NCBI GenBank assembly: GCA_946902875.1 | Contig: OX336345.1 | Location: 4,619,395-4,683,394 of the forward strand | From: Nematopogon swammerdamellus | Taxonomy: Eukaryota > Arthropoda > Insecta > Lepidoptera > Adelidae | DNA length: 64,000 nt | Direction: 5' to 3' | Shown here: one piece after another, positions 9,525 to 20,947 of the stretch | Layout: the number at the start of each line of letters is the position of its first letter | How positions within the stretch are numbered: position 1 is the stretch's first letter | Notes under the pieces: generated by a model | What the model saw: the letters and a program-made list of their open reading frames with translations, nothing else | Told to the model about the DNA's origin: nothing | Databases searched by the model: none | Position numbers and translations under genes: made by a program

Positions 9525-10125
9525 CCTTTACATCCGTTCCTTTGTTTTGATTGTCGTAGAGTAAAATGTGGAATTATGTACACTGGCTGCTATAGAAATA
9601 TTTTCTACTTTATGACATAAATTCCATTTCATTGCACTCAATTTATTTTAATACATGCGTTCCTTTGTTTTGATTGTCATAGAGTAAAATGTGGAATTAA
9701 AAGTAAGTAGATACTGGCTGATATTGAAATATTTCCAACTTTTTTGTAACCTTCGGTTGTGCTGAATGAAATAAATTTGATTACATTGCATTCAATTTAA
9801 TATTATTTATTTTAACACATGCGCTCTTTGTTTTGATTGTTATAGAGTAAAATGTGGAATGAAGTAGGTAGATACTGGCTGATATTGAAATATTTCCAAC
9901 TTTTTTGTAACGTTGGGTTGTGCTGAATGAAATAAATTTAATTTCATTGCATTCAATTTAATATGATTTATTTTAACACAATGCGCTCTTTGTTTTGATT
10001 GTCATAGAGTAACATGTGGAATGAAGTAGATACTGGCTGGGCTAATATTGAAATATTTCCTACTTTTTCTAACGTTGGGTTGAACGTTATCATTGTACAT
10101 TGAACAAGATTTCATTGTATTCCTT
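9525..10125. repeat. AT-rich tandem repeat, four diverged copies (~123-163 bp)
   Basis: The anchor TTTGTTTTGATTGT falls at about 9541, 9664, 9827 and 9989. Each is followed by AGAGTAAAATGTGGAAT, GATACTGGCTG and AAATATTTCC. The first copy is shorter. Divergence rises toward the outer copies. Non-coding. Confidence 0.85.
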
Positions 10126-10431
10126 TTAAATTATTTAATTTATATATTATCGTAATGCATAAGGTCAACATACGCGCTAAGCTCGTTTTGTCTCAGTCCA
10201 AGTGAGCATCCCACAACTCCAATTCCAGTTCTACTTTCAATAGAAATGAAATTAGGATAAGAAGTAGTGCCCAACGCGGTAACATCAGATTAGCGGCATT
10301 GTCTCGTTTCGTATACAGATCCATGCACAGCGATAGCCTGATATTGTTTTAGTAATAAGCATTTTCGAAATGTCGATGATAATGATAATAGATTTTATTG
10401 ATAAAATGTGAATGTTAAAGTTTATTGTTTA
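10126..10431. other. No gene seen
   Basis: AT-rich spacer ending at a Helitron target A. Confidence 0.4.
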
Positions 10432-11239
10432 CTAGCTTTTGCCCGCGGCTTCGCTCGCGGTAGACTCGGTTTAGCAAATTCGATTTAAACGCAAATATGA
10501 TAATAAACGACCGCTTTTCTTATATTCTCTATATCTCTATGTTTTCACTTTGTCATGAATTGCTGCATATGTCACAAATCAGCGCATGCGTGTCTAAGCA
10601 GTGGCAAACATTTGTGTAAAGACTAAGTGTACATTGAAAAAAATTCCAGTGAAGTTTCTTGTCAGTTCTCCTTCGCTGTGATAATCGAACTGGCGGGATG
10701 TTACAATGTACATATGACAAATCTGAGCGCAGTGTACTGCCAATAGATGCTAAATAAACAATAAACAACAACAATAAACAATAAACAATCTCATTATTAT
10801 TGTTTTCCTGGAGAATTATTGTTGTTAAATGTGTCAATACTTTTTTTGCTATTATGATGTATGTTACCTCACGTACATGTCTGCTTGTTTTCCCATAATG
10901 AATAAATAAATAAATCTATCCTTCACTCCTCCCTTCTTCCTTCCTACCCTCTTTCCCTCTCTCGTCTCCTCCCTCCTATCCTCTCCCCTTCGTCCTTCTC
11001 TCTCCCCTCCATCAGGCGCTACCCCCTCGCCATTCGACACTAAATTCCGTTCATACTATGCTTTCTTTGATACTGTTCGGCCCTATTGCTATTTAGCGTG
11101 ATGGTATATAGCCTATAGTGAGCCTCACTACTCTTTACACTGGTGCAAACCTCATCAAAATATGTTCAGTGGTTCCGGATTTTACCTCAAACTACATACA
11201 TACATGCAGAGAGACGTTCCTTTTTATAAGAAGTAGAGA
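10432..11239 (-). mobile_element. Non-autonomous Helitron with internal insertion
   Basis: On the minus strand it begins TCTCTACTTCTTATAAAAAG, ends in the hairpin GCGAGCGAAGCCGCGGGC, and terminates with CTAG (10432-10435). The flanking bases are A on the left and T on the right, the Helitron AT target. Its internal sequence matches 23353-23720 and 33891-34873. A block at about 10553-10905 lacking in those copies contains AACTGACAAGAAACTTCACTGG on the minus strand and is a second insertion. Confidence 0.75.
10553..10905 (-). repeat. Retroposon-like insertion nested in Helitron
   Basis: This segment is absent from sibling Helitrons at 23353 and 33891. The minus-strand phrase GAGAACTGACAAGAAACTT is echoed on the plus strand at about 44630-44670 (CGACAAGGAACTTTGCTGG), so it is a dispersed family, probably a LINE 3' UTR. 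The minus-strand 94-codon ORF is incidental. Confidence 0.45.
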
Positions 11240-11284
11240 TGGAGATAGAGATAGAGAGGAGATAGAGATTAGTATGAAAATATA

Positions 11285-11550
11285 TTAAAGGTACCGTGTG
11301 GGGCCGGTCCTTAAAAAAAATTATCCCCACTGCATTTCTCCCCGTGCATGTCGTAAAAGGCGACTAAGGGATAAGGACAAGGTGCCGTGCTAAAGGGCGA
11401 CAGGATAGCCACCTCTCACCTTGGCGCGGTCCTTCCACCGAGTCATGCAGCATGTGGGGCTTCGTTCCTTACTTGCTGCTTGATAGTTATCCTGTCCTAA
11501 TACATTGCTAAAGGTGCTTTGGTGTTTTGCTATAATTTACAAGAGAAAAA
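11285..11550 (+). repeat. GTATn-tailed retroposon-like repeat, 3'-incomplete
   Basis: Opens TACCGTGTGGGGCCGGT, continues CTGCATTTCTCCCCGTGCATG, GTAAAAGGCGACTAAGG and CATGCAGCATGTGG. The same order is seen in reverse at 41000-41282, which ends in CATA repeats, so complete copies have a GTAT-type tail. Other partial copies are at 16305, 21490, 35228, 48465, 49755, 51862, 52130 and 52665. Confidence 0.7.
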
Positions 11551-12570
11551 AATTTAGGTAACTTCCTTTAGATTGCTAGGCGGTAGTGCATACCATCCGT
11601 TAATGTTTTCCATCCAGGCCAAAAATATTTTTGGCGCTTACACCCTTTTGGATTTCCACCGACAATGAATGAAACTTCAGGGCTTCAGGCCTTATCTTCT
11701 GAGTTATTACCTACAGGGTTCGCAAAAAGGATTTCGTAAGATATTTTAACCCTTACAAAAAGTATTCAAAACATTTTTAATTAGAAGAAAATTCTCGCAA
11801 ACCCACCAATTTGCGTACTGGCTCTCGTAAATTTTACTAGACCATCATAAGGATTGTTATCTGTACTACCTACATATATAATCCAATAAATTTTATACTG
11901 TACACTTGGGAACTGATGAAGTATTTTATCATTTTCTAATTGCGGCCCGCTTCAACCTCATTAGAGTTGTAAAAGATGAAATGAGGGTGAAATTATATCA
12001 TAAAGTGAAACCAGCACATGGAGTGGGCAGAGGAGCGCAACAATATGAGGTTAGAATTTACGACATAAGCGTGCTCAATATTGACTACTTTCGTGGGAAA
12101 AGTTTATGTATCGGAAAAGTTTTTTTATTTTTGAATCATACCCTAAAACATAATAATATCTTGATTCATATGACAAAACAACGAAAATTGTTATATTTTT
12201 TAAAACTTTAAACAACATTTTTGGTTCTATTTTTTTTTAACTAGATATATATGTACTAAACACTGAAGTAGGCTTTTTAAATTTACAGTAATTTTTCATG
12301 GTGAAGAAATTTCTGAATGTGGCTCTATTTTAATTTCTTATATGTTGAGCTAGCTCTGGATAATTATTTTGGAATAAAATTTACGTCATTGTATAGAGAA
12401 TTAAATTTTCTAGACACTAAAGCAGCATAATAATAAACAAATCCTAATAATTTTTAAACAAACAAAAACTACAAAATTCACCATATAAGCGGGCGCACTG
12501 CGCTCGATTAGTGCCGCCGACTCGAATTTTTGTTTTGCCATATGCATCCTCTTAAGAACTACATAATTCA
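11551..12570. other. No gene supported
   Basis: AT-rich. A 101-codon plus-strand ORF at 11906-12211 has no recognised motif and ends in low-complexity Lys/Leu. I see nothing else convincing. Confidence 0.4.
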
Positions 12571-12619
12571 CTAGCTGAGCCCGCGGCTCCGCTCGCGTGA
12601 AATTCGTATTTCAAAGAAG

Positions 12620-14655
12620 ACAGTAAGTAACTGAGGGCGAGGCCGAAGGCCGAGCTGCGTTCAGGAAGACTATAAACCTTCTCGAAGAAAGTAAGTAACT
12701 AAGGGCGAGGCCGAAGGCCGAGCTGCGTTCAGGAAGACTATAAACCTTCTCGAAGAAAGTAAGTAACTAAGGGCGAGGCCGAAGGCCGAGCTGCGTTCAG
12801 GAAGACTATAAACCTTCTCGAAGAAAGTAAGTAACTAAGGGCGAGGCCGAAGGCCGAGCTGCGTTCAGGAAGACGATAAACCTTATCTAAGAAAGTAAGT
12901 AATTAAGGGCGAGGCCGAAGGCCGAGCTACATTCAGGAAGACCATAAATATTCTCGAAGAAATTACGCAACTGAGGGCGAGACCGAAGGCCGAGCTGCGT
13001 TCAGGAAGACGATAAACATTCTCGAAGACAGTAAGTAACTATGGGCGAAGCCGAAGGCTGAGCTGCGTTCAGGAAGACTATAAACCTTCTCGAAGAATGT
13101 AAGTAACTAAGGGCGAGGCCGAAGGCCGAGCTGCGTTCAGGAAGACTATAAACCTTCTCGAAGAAAGTAAGTAACTAAGGGCGAGGCCGAAGGCCGAGCT
13201 GCGTTCAGGAAGACGATGAACCTTATCTAAGAAAGTAAGTAATTAAGGGCGAGGCCGAAGGCCGAGCTACATTCAGGAAGACCATAAATATTCTCGAAGA
13301 AATTACGCAACTGAGGGCGAGACCGAAGGCCGAGCTACGTTCAGGAAGACTATAAACCTTCTCGAAGAAAGCAAGTAACAAACGGCGAAGCCGAAGGCCG
13401 AGCTGCGTTCAGGAAGACGATAAACATTCTCGAAGACAGTAAGTAACTATGGGCGAAGCCGAAGGCCGAGCTGCGTTCAGGAAGAGGATAAACCTTCTCG
13501 AAGAAAGTAAGTAAATGAGGGCGAGGCCCAAGGCCGAGCTGCGTTCAGGAAGACCATAAACCTTCTCGAAGAAAGTAAGTAACTAAGGGCGAGGCCGAAG
13601 GCCGAGCTGCGTTCAGGAAGACTATAAACCTTCTCGAAGAATGTAAGTAACTAAGGGCGAGGCCGAAGGCCGAGCTGCGTTCAGGAAGACTATAAACCTT
13701 CTCGAAGAAAGTAAGTAACTAAGGGCGAGGCCGAAGGCCGAGCTGCGTTCAGGAAGACGATGAACCTTATCTAAGAAAGTAAGTAATTAAGGGCGAGGCC
13801 GAAGGCCGAGCTACATTCAGGAAGACCATAAATATTCTCGAAGAAATTACGCAACTGAGGGCGAGACCGAAGGCCGAGCTACGTTCAGGAAGACTATAAA
13901 CCTTCTCGAAGAAAGCAAGTAACAAACGGCGAAGCCGAAGGCCGAGCTGCGTTCAGGAAGACGATAAACATTCTCGAAGACAGTAAGTAACTATGGGCGA
14001 AGCCGAAGGCCGAGCTGCGTTCAGGAAGAGGATAAACCTTCTCGAAGAAAGTAAGTAAATGAGGGCGAGGCCCAAGGCCGAGCTGCGTTCAGGAAGACCA
14101 TAAACCTTCTCGAAGAAAGTAAGTAACTGAGGGCGAGGCCGAAGGCCGAGCTGTGTTTAGGAAGACGATAAACCATCTCTAAGAAAGAAAGTAATTAAGG
14201 GCGAGGCCGAAGGCCGAGCTGCGTTCAGGAAGAGGATAAACTTTTTCGATGAAAGTAAGTAACAAAGAGCGAGGCTGAAGGCCGAGCTGCGTTTAGGAAG
14301 ACTATAAACCTTCTCGAAGAAAGTAAGTAACTGAGGGCGATGCCGAAGGCCGAGCTCCGTTTAGGAAGAGGATAAACCATGGGTCAGGCCGAAAGCCGAG
14401 CTGCGTTAATGAAGAGGATTAACCTTCTTTATGAAAGTTAGTAACTGTGGGCGAGGACGAAGGCCGAGCTGTATTTTGGAAGACGATAAACCTTCTCGAT
14501 TTCTCGATCAAAGTAATGGCGTTTAGATAAACGACGATAAAACTTCTTAAATAAAGTAAGTAACTAACGGCGAGGCTTCAGGCTAAGCTGCATTCTGGAA
14601 TACAATAAACCTCCACGAAGAAAGTAAGTAACTAAGGGCGAGGCCACCGTCACAC
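12620..14655. repeat. 68-bp minisatellite array A (~30 units) with 544-bp higher-order repeat
   Basis: The unit includes GGGCGAGGCCGAAGGCCGAG, then CTGCGTTCAGGAAGAC and ATAAACCTTCTCGAAGAAAG. The unit start recurs at 12635, 12703 and 12771, a period of exactly 68. Diagnostic variants (ACGATGAACCTTATC at 13213 and 13757; CGAAGAATGT at 13091 and 13635; ACAGTAAGTAACTATGG near 13436 and 13980) all repeat at 544 bp, eight units. The last units (from about 14370) decay. Each unit has a GGCC-GAA-GGCC mini-hairpin. Confidence 0.95.
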
Positions 14656-14756
14656 CCATCCCCCCTCCCCCCCCCCCATTTATTTGTTTTTAGTAGCTAT
14701 AATTATGATTTTCCTTTAAAAAAACCGATATTCCCATACAATCTTTAACACTCCGT

Positions 14757-15045
14757 TTCCGTTTCTCCCTCTCCCTCTCCCTCTCCCTCTCCCTCTCCCT
14801 CTCCCTCTCCCTCTCCCTCTCCCTCTCCCTCTCCCTCTCCCTCTCCCTCTCCCTCTCCCTCTCCCTCTCCCTCTCCCTCTCCCTCTCCCTCTCCCTCTCC
14901 CTCTCCCTCTCCCTCTCCCTCTCCCTCTCCCTCTCCCTCTCCCTCTCCCTCTCCCTCTCCCTCTCCCTCTCCCTCTCCCTCTCCCTCTCCCTCTCCCTCT
15001 CCCTCTCCCTCTCCCTCTCCCTCTCCCCCTCCCTCTCCCTCCATC
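14757..15045. repeat. CCCTCT hexanucleotide satellite
   Basis: Almost pure (CCCTCT)n for about 285 bp, ending in slightly degenerate CCCTCC/ATCTGTCTG. Arg/Glu or Gly/Glu dipeptide ORFs across it are artefacts of six-base periodicity. Confidence 0.98.
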
Positions 15046-15193
15046 TGTCTGCCTCTCCCTCCCTTCCGTTGAGTCTGGCCATCATCGACACTTGGAGTAA
15101 ATATGGCAACCCCAAAGATGGTAAACAGACAGACATACAGACATACATACAGACATACAGAAAGCAGACGTTGGATTTTATTAAAGGTAAGGA

Positions 15194-15401
15194 AGGAAGA
15201 AAGGAAAGGATAAGGATAAGGGGGATTCCATCGCTCTACCTCCACCTCCCCTCCCGCCCCTCCCTCACCCCCCTCCCTATATGCCTCTACTTACCCCCCC
15301 CCCCTCCCCCCCCTCTCCCCTCCCCCTTCAGGATATTGTAATGTCATCGGTTCTTACTCGGGTGAATGATTCCGTGTCCGTTACATACAAATATTGCCAA
15401 G
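15194..15401. other. Pyrimidine-rich spacer
   Basis: Contains C-rich tracts (about 15290-15330) and a short GGAAGGA purine stretch. No gene. Confidence 0.5.
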
Positions 15402-15600
15402 TGCTCTCATATTTCACTTCACTGCTACCCTCATAAGCCATTTAGCGTGATAGTAAGTAGCCTATAGTTGATGGGAAGAATCAAGCTATCCGTAGAATTT
15501 TGTTTTATTAAAATCGGTTCAGTGGTTCTCGAGTTATAAGCGGACAGACAGACACTCAGACATACAGAAAGCAGACGTTGGATTTTATTAAAGGTAAGGA
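15402..15600 (-). mobile_element. Helitron-like fragment (CTTG-end subfamily)
   Basis: Reverse complement of the 44933-45154 element: 5' end TCCTTACCTTTAATAAAATCC at 15600, GCTTTCTGTATGTCTGAGTG, then CATCAACTATAGGCTAC. It stops before the terminal hairpin, so the 3' end is lost. Confidence 0.7.
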
Positions 15601-15619
15601 ATAAGGAATAAGGAAAGGA

Positions 15620-15751
15620 CTAGCTTTTGCCTGCGGCTTCATTCGCTAGCTTATGTCCATCCTGAAGGTTCCTTCTATGAGTAGTTTCTGAGATTATCTC
15701 CTACATCCAAACTTACAAACTTACAAACTTTACCTTTTAAAATATTAGTTT
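15620..15751 (-). mobile_element. Short non-autonomous Helitron
   Basis: CTAG at 15620-15623 with the imperfect hairpin GCGAATGAAGCCGCAGGC on the minus strand. The 5' side reads ACTAATATTTTAAAAGGTAA, like the 26098-26273 element. It ends within two bases of the next Helitron's CTAG at 15753, so the two lie back to back. Confidence 0.65.
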
Positions 15752-16282
15752 ACTAGCTGAGCCCGCGGCTCCGCTCGCGTGAATTTCGTATTTCAAAGAA
15801 GAAAGTAAGTAACTAAGGGCGAGGCCGAAGGCCGAGCTGCGTTCTGGAAGACTATAAACCTTCTCGAAGAAAGCAAGTAACTGAGGGCGAGGCCGAAGGC
15901 CGAGCTGCGTTGAGGAAGACTATAAACCTTCTCGAAGAAAGCAAGTAACTGAGGGCGAGGCCGAAGGCCGAGCCGCTTTGAGGAAGACTATAAACCTTCT
16001 CGAAGAAAGTAAGTAACAGTGGGCGAGGCCGAAGGCCGAGCTGCGTTTAGGAAGACTATAAACCTTCTCGAAAAAAGTAAGTAACAAAGGGTGAGGCCGA
16101 AGGCCGAGCTTCGTTCAGGAAGACGATAAACTTTCTCGAAGAAAGCAAGTAACTGAGGGCGAGGCCGAAGGCCGAGCTGCGTTGAGGAAGACTATAAACC
16201 TTCTCGAAGAAAGTAAGTAACAGTGGGCGAGGCCGAATGCCGAGCTGCGTTTAGGAAGACTATAAACCTTCTCGAAGAAAGT

Positions 16283-16790
16283 AAGTAGCAAGTAAGTATG
16301 TACCGTGTGGGGTCGGTACTTAAAAAGAATAGCCCCACTGCATCTCTCCCCGTCGCATGTCGTAAAAGTCGACTAAGGGATAAGAAAATTCGTCAGCCTC
16401 GGTAGCTCAGTGGCGCGGTTGGTTAGTCAACTGTTATTAAGCAACGCTGAGCGCGGTCAGTGATTGGATGGGTGACCGCTCGACCGTTGGAGGCTGACCG
16501 TGGTTCGGATTCCACGTTAAACTGTAGGTCCCTTCCCTTCTTACCTTACTAGGTGGTAGGGTTTATCCCGGCCGGATTGGTACCACCGCACTGAACGAAA
16601 CGTCGGTCGAAACGGCTATGTAAATAGTTCGTGTTTTCCGTCCAGTTTAGTGTAGCCGACATGAAATGAAGGGAAGCACTGACATGGCACCTAGTTCACC
16701 CTGTGTAATGGGCTGACATCACGGATGTTGTAGGTGATGTAGCCAACCGTGTCAGGTTCAATAAAAAAAAAAAAAAAAAAAAAGTAGCAA
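16283..16790 (+). mobile_element. Composite retroposon: GTATn-family 5' piece joined to complete 5S-SINE
   Basis: The duplication AGTAGCAA lies immediately before the insertion (about 16283-16290) and after its poly-A (about 16783-16790). The insert starts with about 80 bp of the GTATn family (TACCGTGTGGGGTCGGTAC to GACTAAGGGATA) and continues into the 5S-SINE. Because one target duplication encloses both, the chimera probably moved as one transcript. Alternative: two insertions at nearly the same point. Confidence 0.65.
16392..16782 (+). mobile_element. 5S-rRNA-derived SINE, best full-length copy
   Basis: The head reads CCTCGGTAGCTCAGTGGCGC, then TTAAGCAACGCTGAGCGCGG and GGATGGGTGACCGCT, aligning with the internal control region of insect 5S rRNA (established knowledge of 5S, recalled). 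The body contains AAACGGCTATGTAAATAG and TCCGTCCAGTT. The tail GATGTTGTAGGTGATGTAGC is followed by about 20 A. Length is about 390 bp. No ORF; mobilised in trans by a LINE (inference). Confidence 0.85.
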
Positions 16791-17815
16791 AGGGCGAGGC
16801 CGAAGGCCGAGCTGCATTCAGGAAGACGATAAACTTTCTCGAAGAAAGTAAGTAACTGAGGGCGAGGCCGAAGGCCGAGCTGCGTTCAGGAAGACTATAA
16901 ACCTTCTCGATGAAAGTAAGTAACAAAGGGTGAGGCCGAAGGCCGAGCTGCGTTCAGGAAGACGATAAACTTTCTCGAAGAAAGCAAGTAACTGAGGGCG
17001 AGGCCGAAGGCCGAGCTGCGTTGAGGAAGACTATAAACCTTCTCGAAGAAAGTAAGTAGCAAAGGGCGAGGCCGAAGGCTGAGCTGCGTTCAGGAAGACA
17101 ATAAACTTTCTCGAAGAAAGTAAGCAACAGAGTGCGAGGCCGAAGGCCGAGCTGCGTTCAGGAAGACGATAACCTTTTCGAAGAAAGTAAGTAACAGAGG
17201 GCGAGGCCGAAGGCCGAGCTGCGTTGAGGAAAAATATAAACCTTCTCGAATAAATTAAGTAATTGAGGGCGAGGCCGAAGGCCGAGCTGCGTTCAGGAAG
17301 ACTATAAACCTTCTTAATGAAAGTACGTAACTGAGGGCGAGGCCGAAGGCCGAGCTGCGTTCAGAAAGACTATAAACCTTCTTGATGAAAGTAAGTAACT
17401 GAGGGCGAGGCCAAAGGCCGAGCTGCGTTCAGGAAGACGATAAACCTTCTCGAAGAAATTAAGTAATTGAGGGCGAGGACGAAGGCCGAGCTGCGTTCAG
17501 GAAGACTATAAACCTTCTTAACGAAAGTACATAACTGAGGGCGAGGCCGAAGGCCGAGCTGCGTTCAGGAAGACGATGACCTTTTCGAAGATAGTAAGTA
17601 ACACAGGGCGAGGCCGAAGGCCGAGCTGCGTTCAGGAAGCCCAATAACCTTCTCGATGAAAGTAAGTAACTAAGGGCGATGCCGACGGCCGAGCTGCGTT
17701 CAGGAAAACTATAAACCTTCTCGAAGAAATTAAGTAATTGAGGGCGACGCCGAAGGCCGAGCTGCGTTCAGGAAGACTATAAACCATCTTGAAGAAAGTA
17801 AGTAACTATCGCCCA

Positions 17816-17880
17816 TAGTTACTTACTGTCATCGAGAAGGTTTAGCGTCTTCCAGGATAAAGCTCGGCCTTCGGCAAAAA
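17816..17880. repeat. Inverted 68-bp unit at array end
   Basis: The array turns around at TAACTATCGCCCATAGTTA (centre about 17820) and continues as a reverse-complement unit (GAGAAGGTTTAGCGTCTTCC, CTCGGCCTTCGGC) into an A run. The identical breakpoint occurs at about 36080 and 60472. Confidence 0.9.
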
Positions 17881-18063
17881 AAAAAGATACCTAAGGAAGT
17901 AAAATACTCCACGTCTTAGCGTAACCGGAACTGAATTTTATTTAGCCTATCCTGTGTCTCGTATAGCTAAATGTACGTGTACTAATTTTAATCGAATTTA
18001 GAAGATCGGCTTAAATTTTATTGAGGAAATTCATATATACAAATTCGCCTCGCCCCGCTGCTG

Positions 18064-18720
<657 letters not shown>

Positions 18721-18742
18721 TTCCCTCCCCCTCCCCATCATT

Positions 18743-19270
18743 TAATCCTAAAATCTAATTTTAAAATCATCCCCTATTTCAATTTAAGGGTTGATTTAAC
18801 TAAAACGCTGAAACACGTAATTCTTTATTTCATAACAAAAGCCTAAATATGAATCGTTATATCCCTAACTTGAGAAATGATGGGTTCCCTATACAAACGT
18901 TCATCCCCTATTTCACCCCCTTAAGGGTTGTTTTTTGAGACAAAAGGTAGCCTATGTCCTTCCTCAGGCAGGATGCAATTCATCTTCGTACAAAATTTTA
19001 TAAAATCCTAAAATCTAATTTTGAAATCATCCCCTATTGTAATTTAAGGGTTGATTTAGCAAAAACGCTGAAACACGTAATTCTTTATTTCATACCAAAA
19101 GCCTAAATATGAATTGTCATATCCCTAACTCGAGAAATGCTAGGTTCCCCATACAAACTTTCATCCCCTATTTCACCCCCTTAAGGGTTGTTTTTTGAGA
19201 CAAAAGGTAGCCTATGTCCTTCCTCAGGATCCAATTCATCTCCGTGCAATATTTTATCGAAATCTGTTCA
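18743..19270. repeat. Tandem duplication, 260-bp period
   Basis: AAATCTAATTTT recurs at about 18751 and 19011; both copies contain AACGCTGAAACACGTAATTC and CTTAAGGGTTGTTTTTTGAG. Copies differ by a few percent. The same duplicated pair occurs in the other large Helitron at 61615-62130. Confidence 0.9.
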
Positions 19271-19292
19271 GCGGTTTAGGCGTGAAAAGGTA

Positions 19293-19333
<41 letters not shown>

Positions 19334-19367
19334 AGAGTTACTTTCGAATTTATAATATTAGTATGGA

Positions 19368-20852
19368 TATGTCGGTATATTGTTCAAGCGTCATTAAACT
19401 TTAATAAAAAAAACTGGCCTTTGAAAATTTGAACAAGATCAACGATATTAAGTACAGAATTACACAGCGTACCTATTGCCTTAAATTAAAACTTTTTGGG
19501 TCACAGTAAAATGTTCAATGATTTGTTAAGAGTTATAAATTGTACATATTATTATATAATTATATATAAAAAATTATAATATTAAGTTTATTTTTGATAA
19601 AAATATTTATATTTAACCATATTTTGATAAAAGTTGATCGTAAAGACACACATTATCTTCAGTAGAAAAGTTAATACAAAGTAAATTTATTAACCTATAC
19701 CAAATGATCTTGAAGTGATCGCTCGATTACGTTAGTAGTGCGAAAAGCCGAGGCGCAAATAGAGAATAAAGAATTAAAAAAAAAAAAAATTATAGGGATT
19801 GTTATAATGTTTGCCTTCACTTTCAAATGCAAATAATTTTATTATATGCGTATGCACACAATCATGTATTTAGAAACGTTATGTAGCAACAGACCTCCTC
19901 CTATCTAATCTACCCCATATCATTACTGGATAACTGTCTGTACATACAATGTGCACCTAACCATGTTCGGACTCGGGCCGGAGTAACTCAGGCGGAACTG
20001 CCTCCATCTTTATTTTATAACGACCCACCAATCTATTATTATATCGTCATCGTGTCAGTCGCAACATCACCTCCGCGCATCCGTTCCACGGTTCGTCTAC
20101 TGCGTATACCTACCTACCTACGTACAATTACCTATACCTACATTTCGGCAGTTCGTTTTTGTGGGCATCCAAAAATTCTTAATTGAGAAAGTCTTAAGTT
20201 GAATATTTTCTTAAACAAGAATATGAACTGTATTTGATACGCATTAGAAGTGATATTTGCTTGTGTACGTTAAAAATCTTTAATTTATAAAAGGCCCAAG
20301 CGACAAACCTACTTTTCAAACATTATAAATGGAATTCGAATGATTTTTTGACAATGTAAAATTAATGTGGGTAGATCGTCTTAACCGTATTCATTGATAA
20401 TTATAGTGTTATCAAATTAAACAAAAGAAACGTGTTGAGATCTCTAGATATGATAGACGGGGTTTTGTATGTTTTGAGAGATTCAAATGTAATTTTAAGA
20501 AGGCGAGTATCGTGTTGATTGATGACCCAGATTTTGTCGGCGTCTAGGTGGAGCAATTTGTGTAGAATTTCTTGTGAAAGTGAGGGTAACAGCTACAATT
20601 TTCTTTTCCTATACATAGTCTAAATTAATTATGTAACAAGAAAATAATAAGCTCATTGTTTACGCTGAATCAACACGATCTTTCAACATTTCACTTTTCA
20701 TTTGTCCACACGCGATGCCATCGTTTGTGTAAATTTTACGATACAATCTTTATTAAATTATTTTGATATAAATCTGTATTGTTCACAAAATTTTAAGTTT
20801 TGATAATACTCTTAAGCTGACTACTCTGTACCAAAGTTCGCAGAGATCCCTT
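19368..20852. other. No gene seen; AT-rich
   Basis: About 1.5 kb of AT-rich DNA with no ORF over 60 codons and no recognised repeat. A moderately GC patch at about 19970-20100 shows no coding signal. Confidence 0.5.
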
Positions 20853-20947
20853 TCTACTATTATAAAATGGTGTCTCTCTTTATGTCTTTCTGTCTGTCTA
20901 TTTGTTACTATTAAACGCGTCATCTATGCAATCTACAAAGCGGATTT

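Larger units (their letters stand above)
12571..15193 (-). mobile_element. Large Helitron-like element with 68-bp array and CCCTCT satellite
   Basis: On the minus strand the 3' end is GCGAGCGGAGCCGCGGGCTCAG then CTAG (12571-12574), with A as flanking base. The probable 5' end is TCCTTACCTTTAATAAAATCC at about 15193-15173, matching the 5' ends of the small elements at 44933 and 52393. Inside lie the 68-bp array, a C-rich tract and a pure CCCTCT satellite. There is no transposase. The 5' boundary is less certain than the 3' one because two subfamilies of ends occur nearby. Confidence 0.55.
15806..17815. repeat. 68-bp minisatellite array B (~22 units, interrupted)
   Basis: Same unit as array A (GGCGAGGCCGAAGGCCGAG, then CTGCGTT). 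Interrupted at about 16283-16785 by a retroposon insertion. Units are more diverged than in array A and many carry indels; no higher-order period is evident. Confidence 0.93.

Noticed and set aside
12620..14655. CRISPR-like array of regular repeats
   Set aside because: The 68-bp units are contiguous with no unique spacers, and the setting is a eukaryotic Helitron.
14690..15245. Arg-Glu and Gly-Glu repeat ORFs
   Set aside because: Translation of the CCCTCT satellite and its flanks.
16392..16520. Genuine 5S rRNA gene
   Set aside because: Only the internal control region is 5S-like; ends do not match and a SINE body and poly-A follow.
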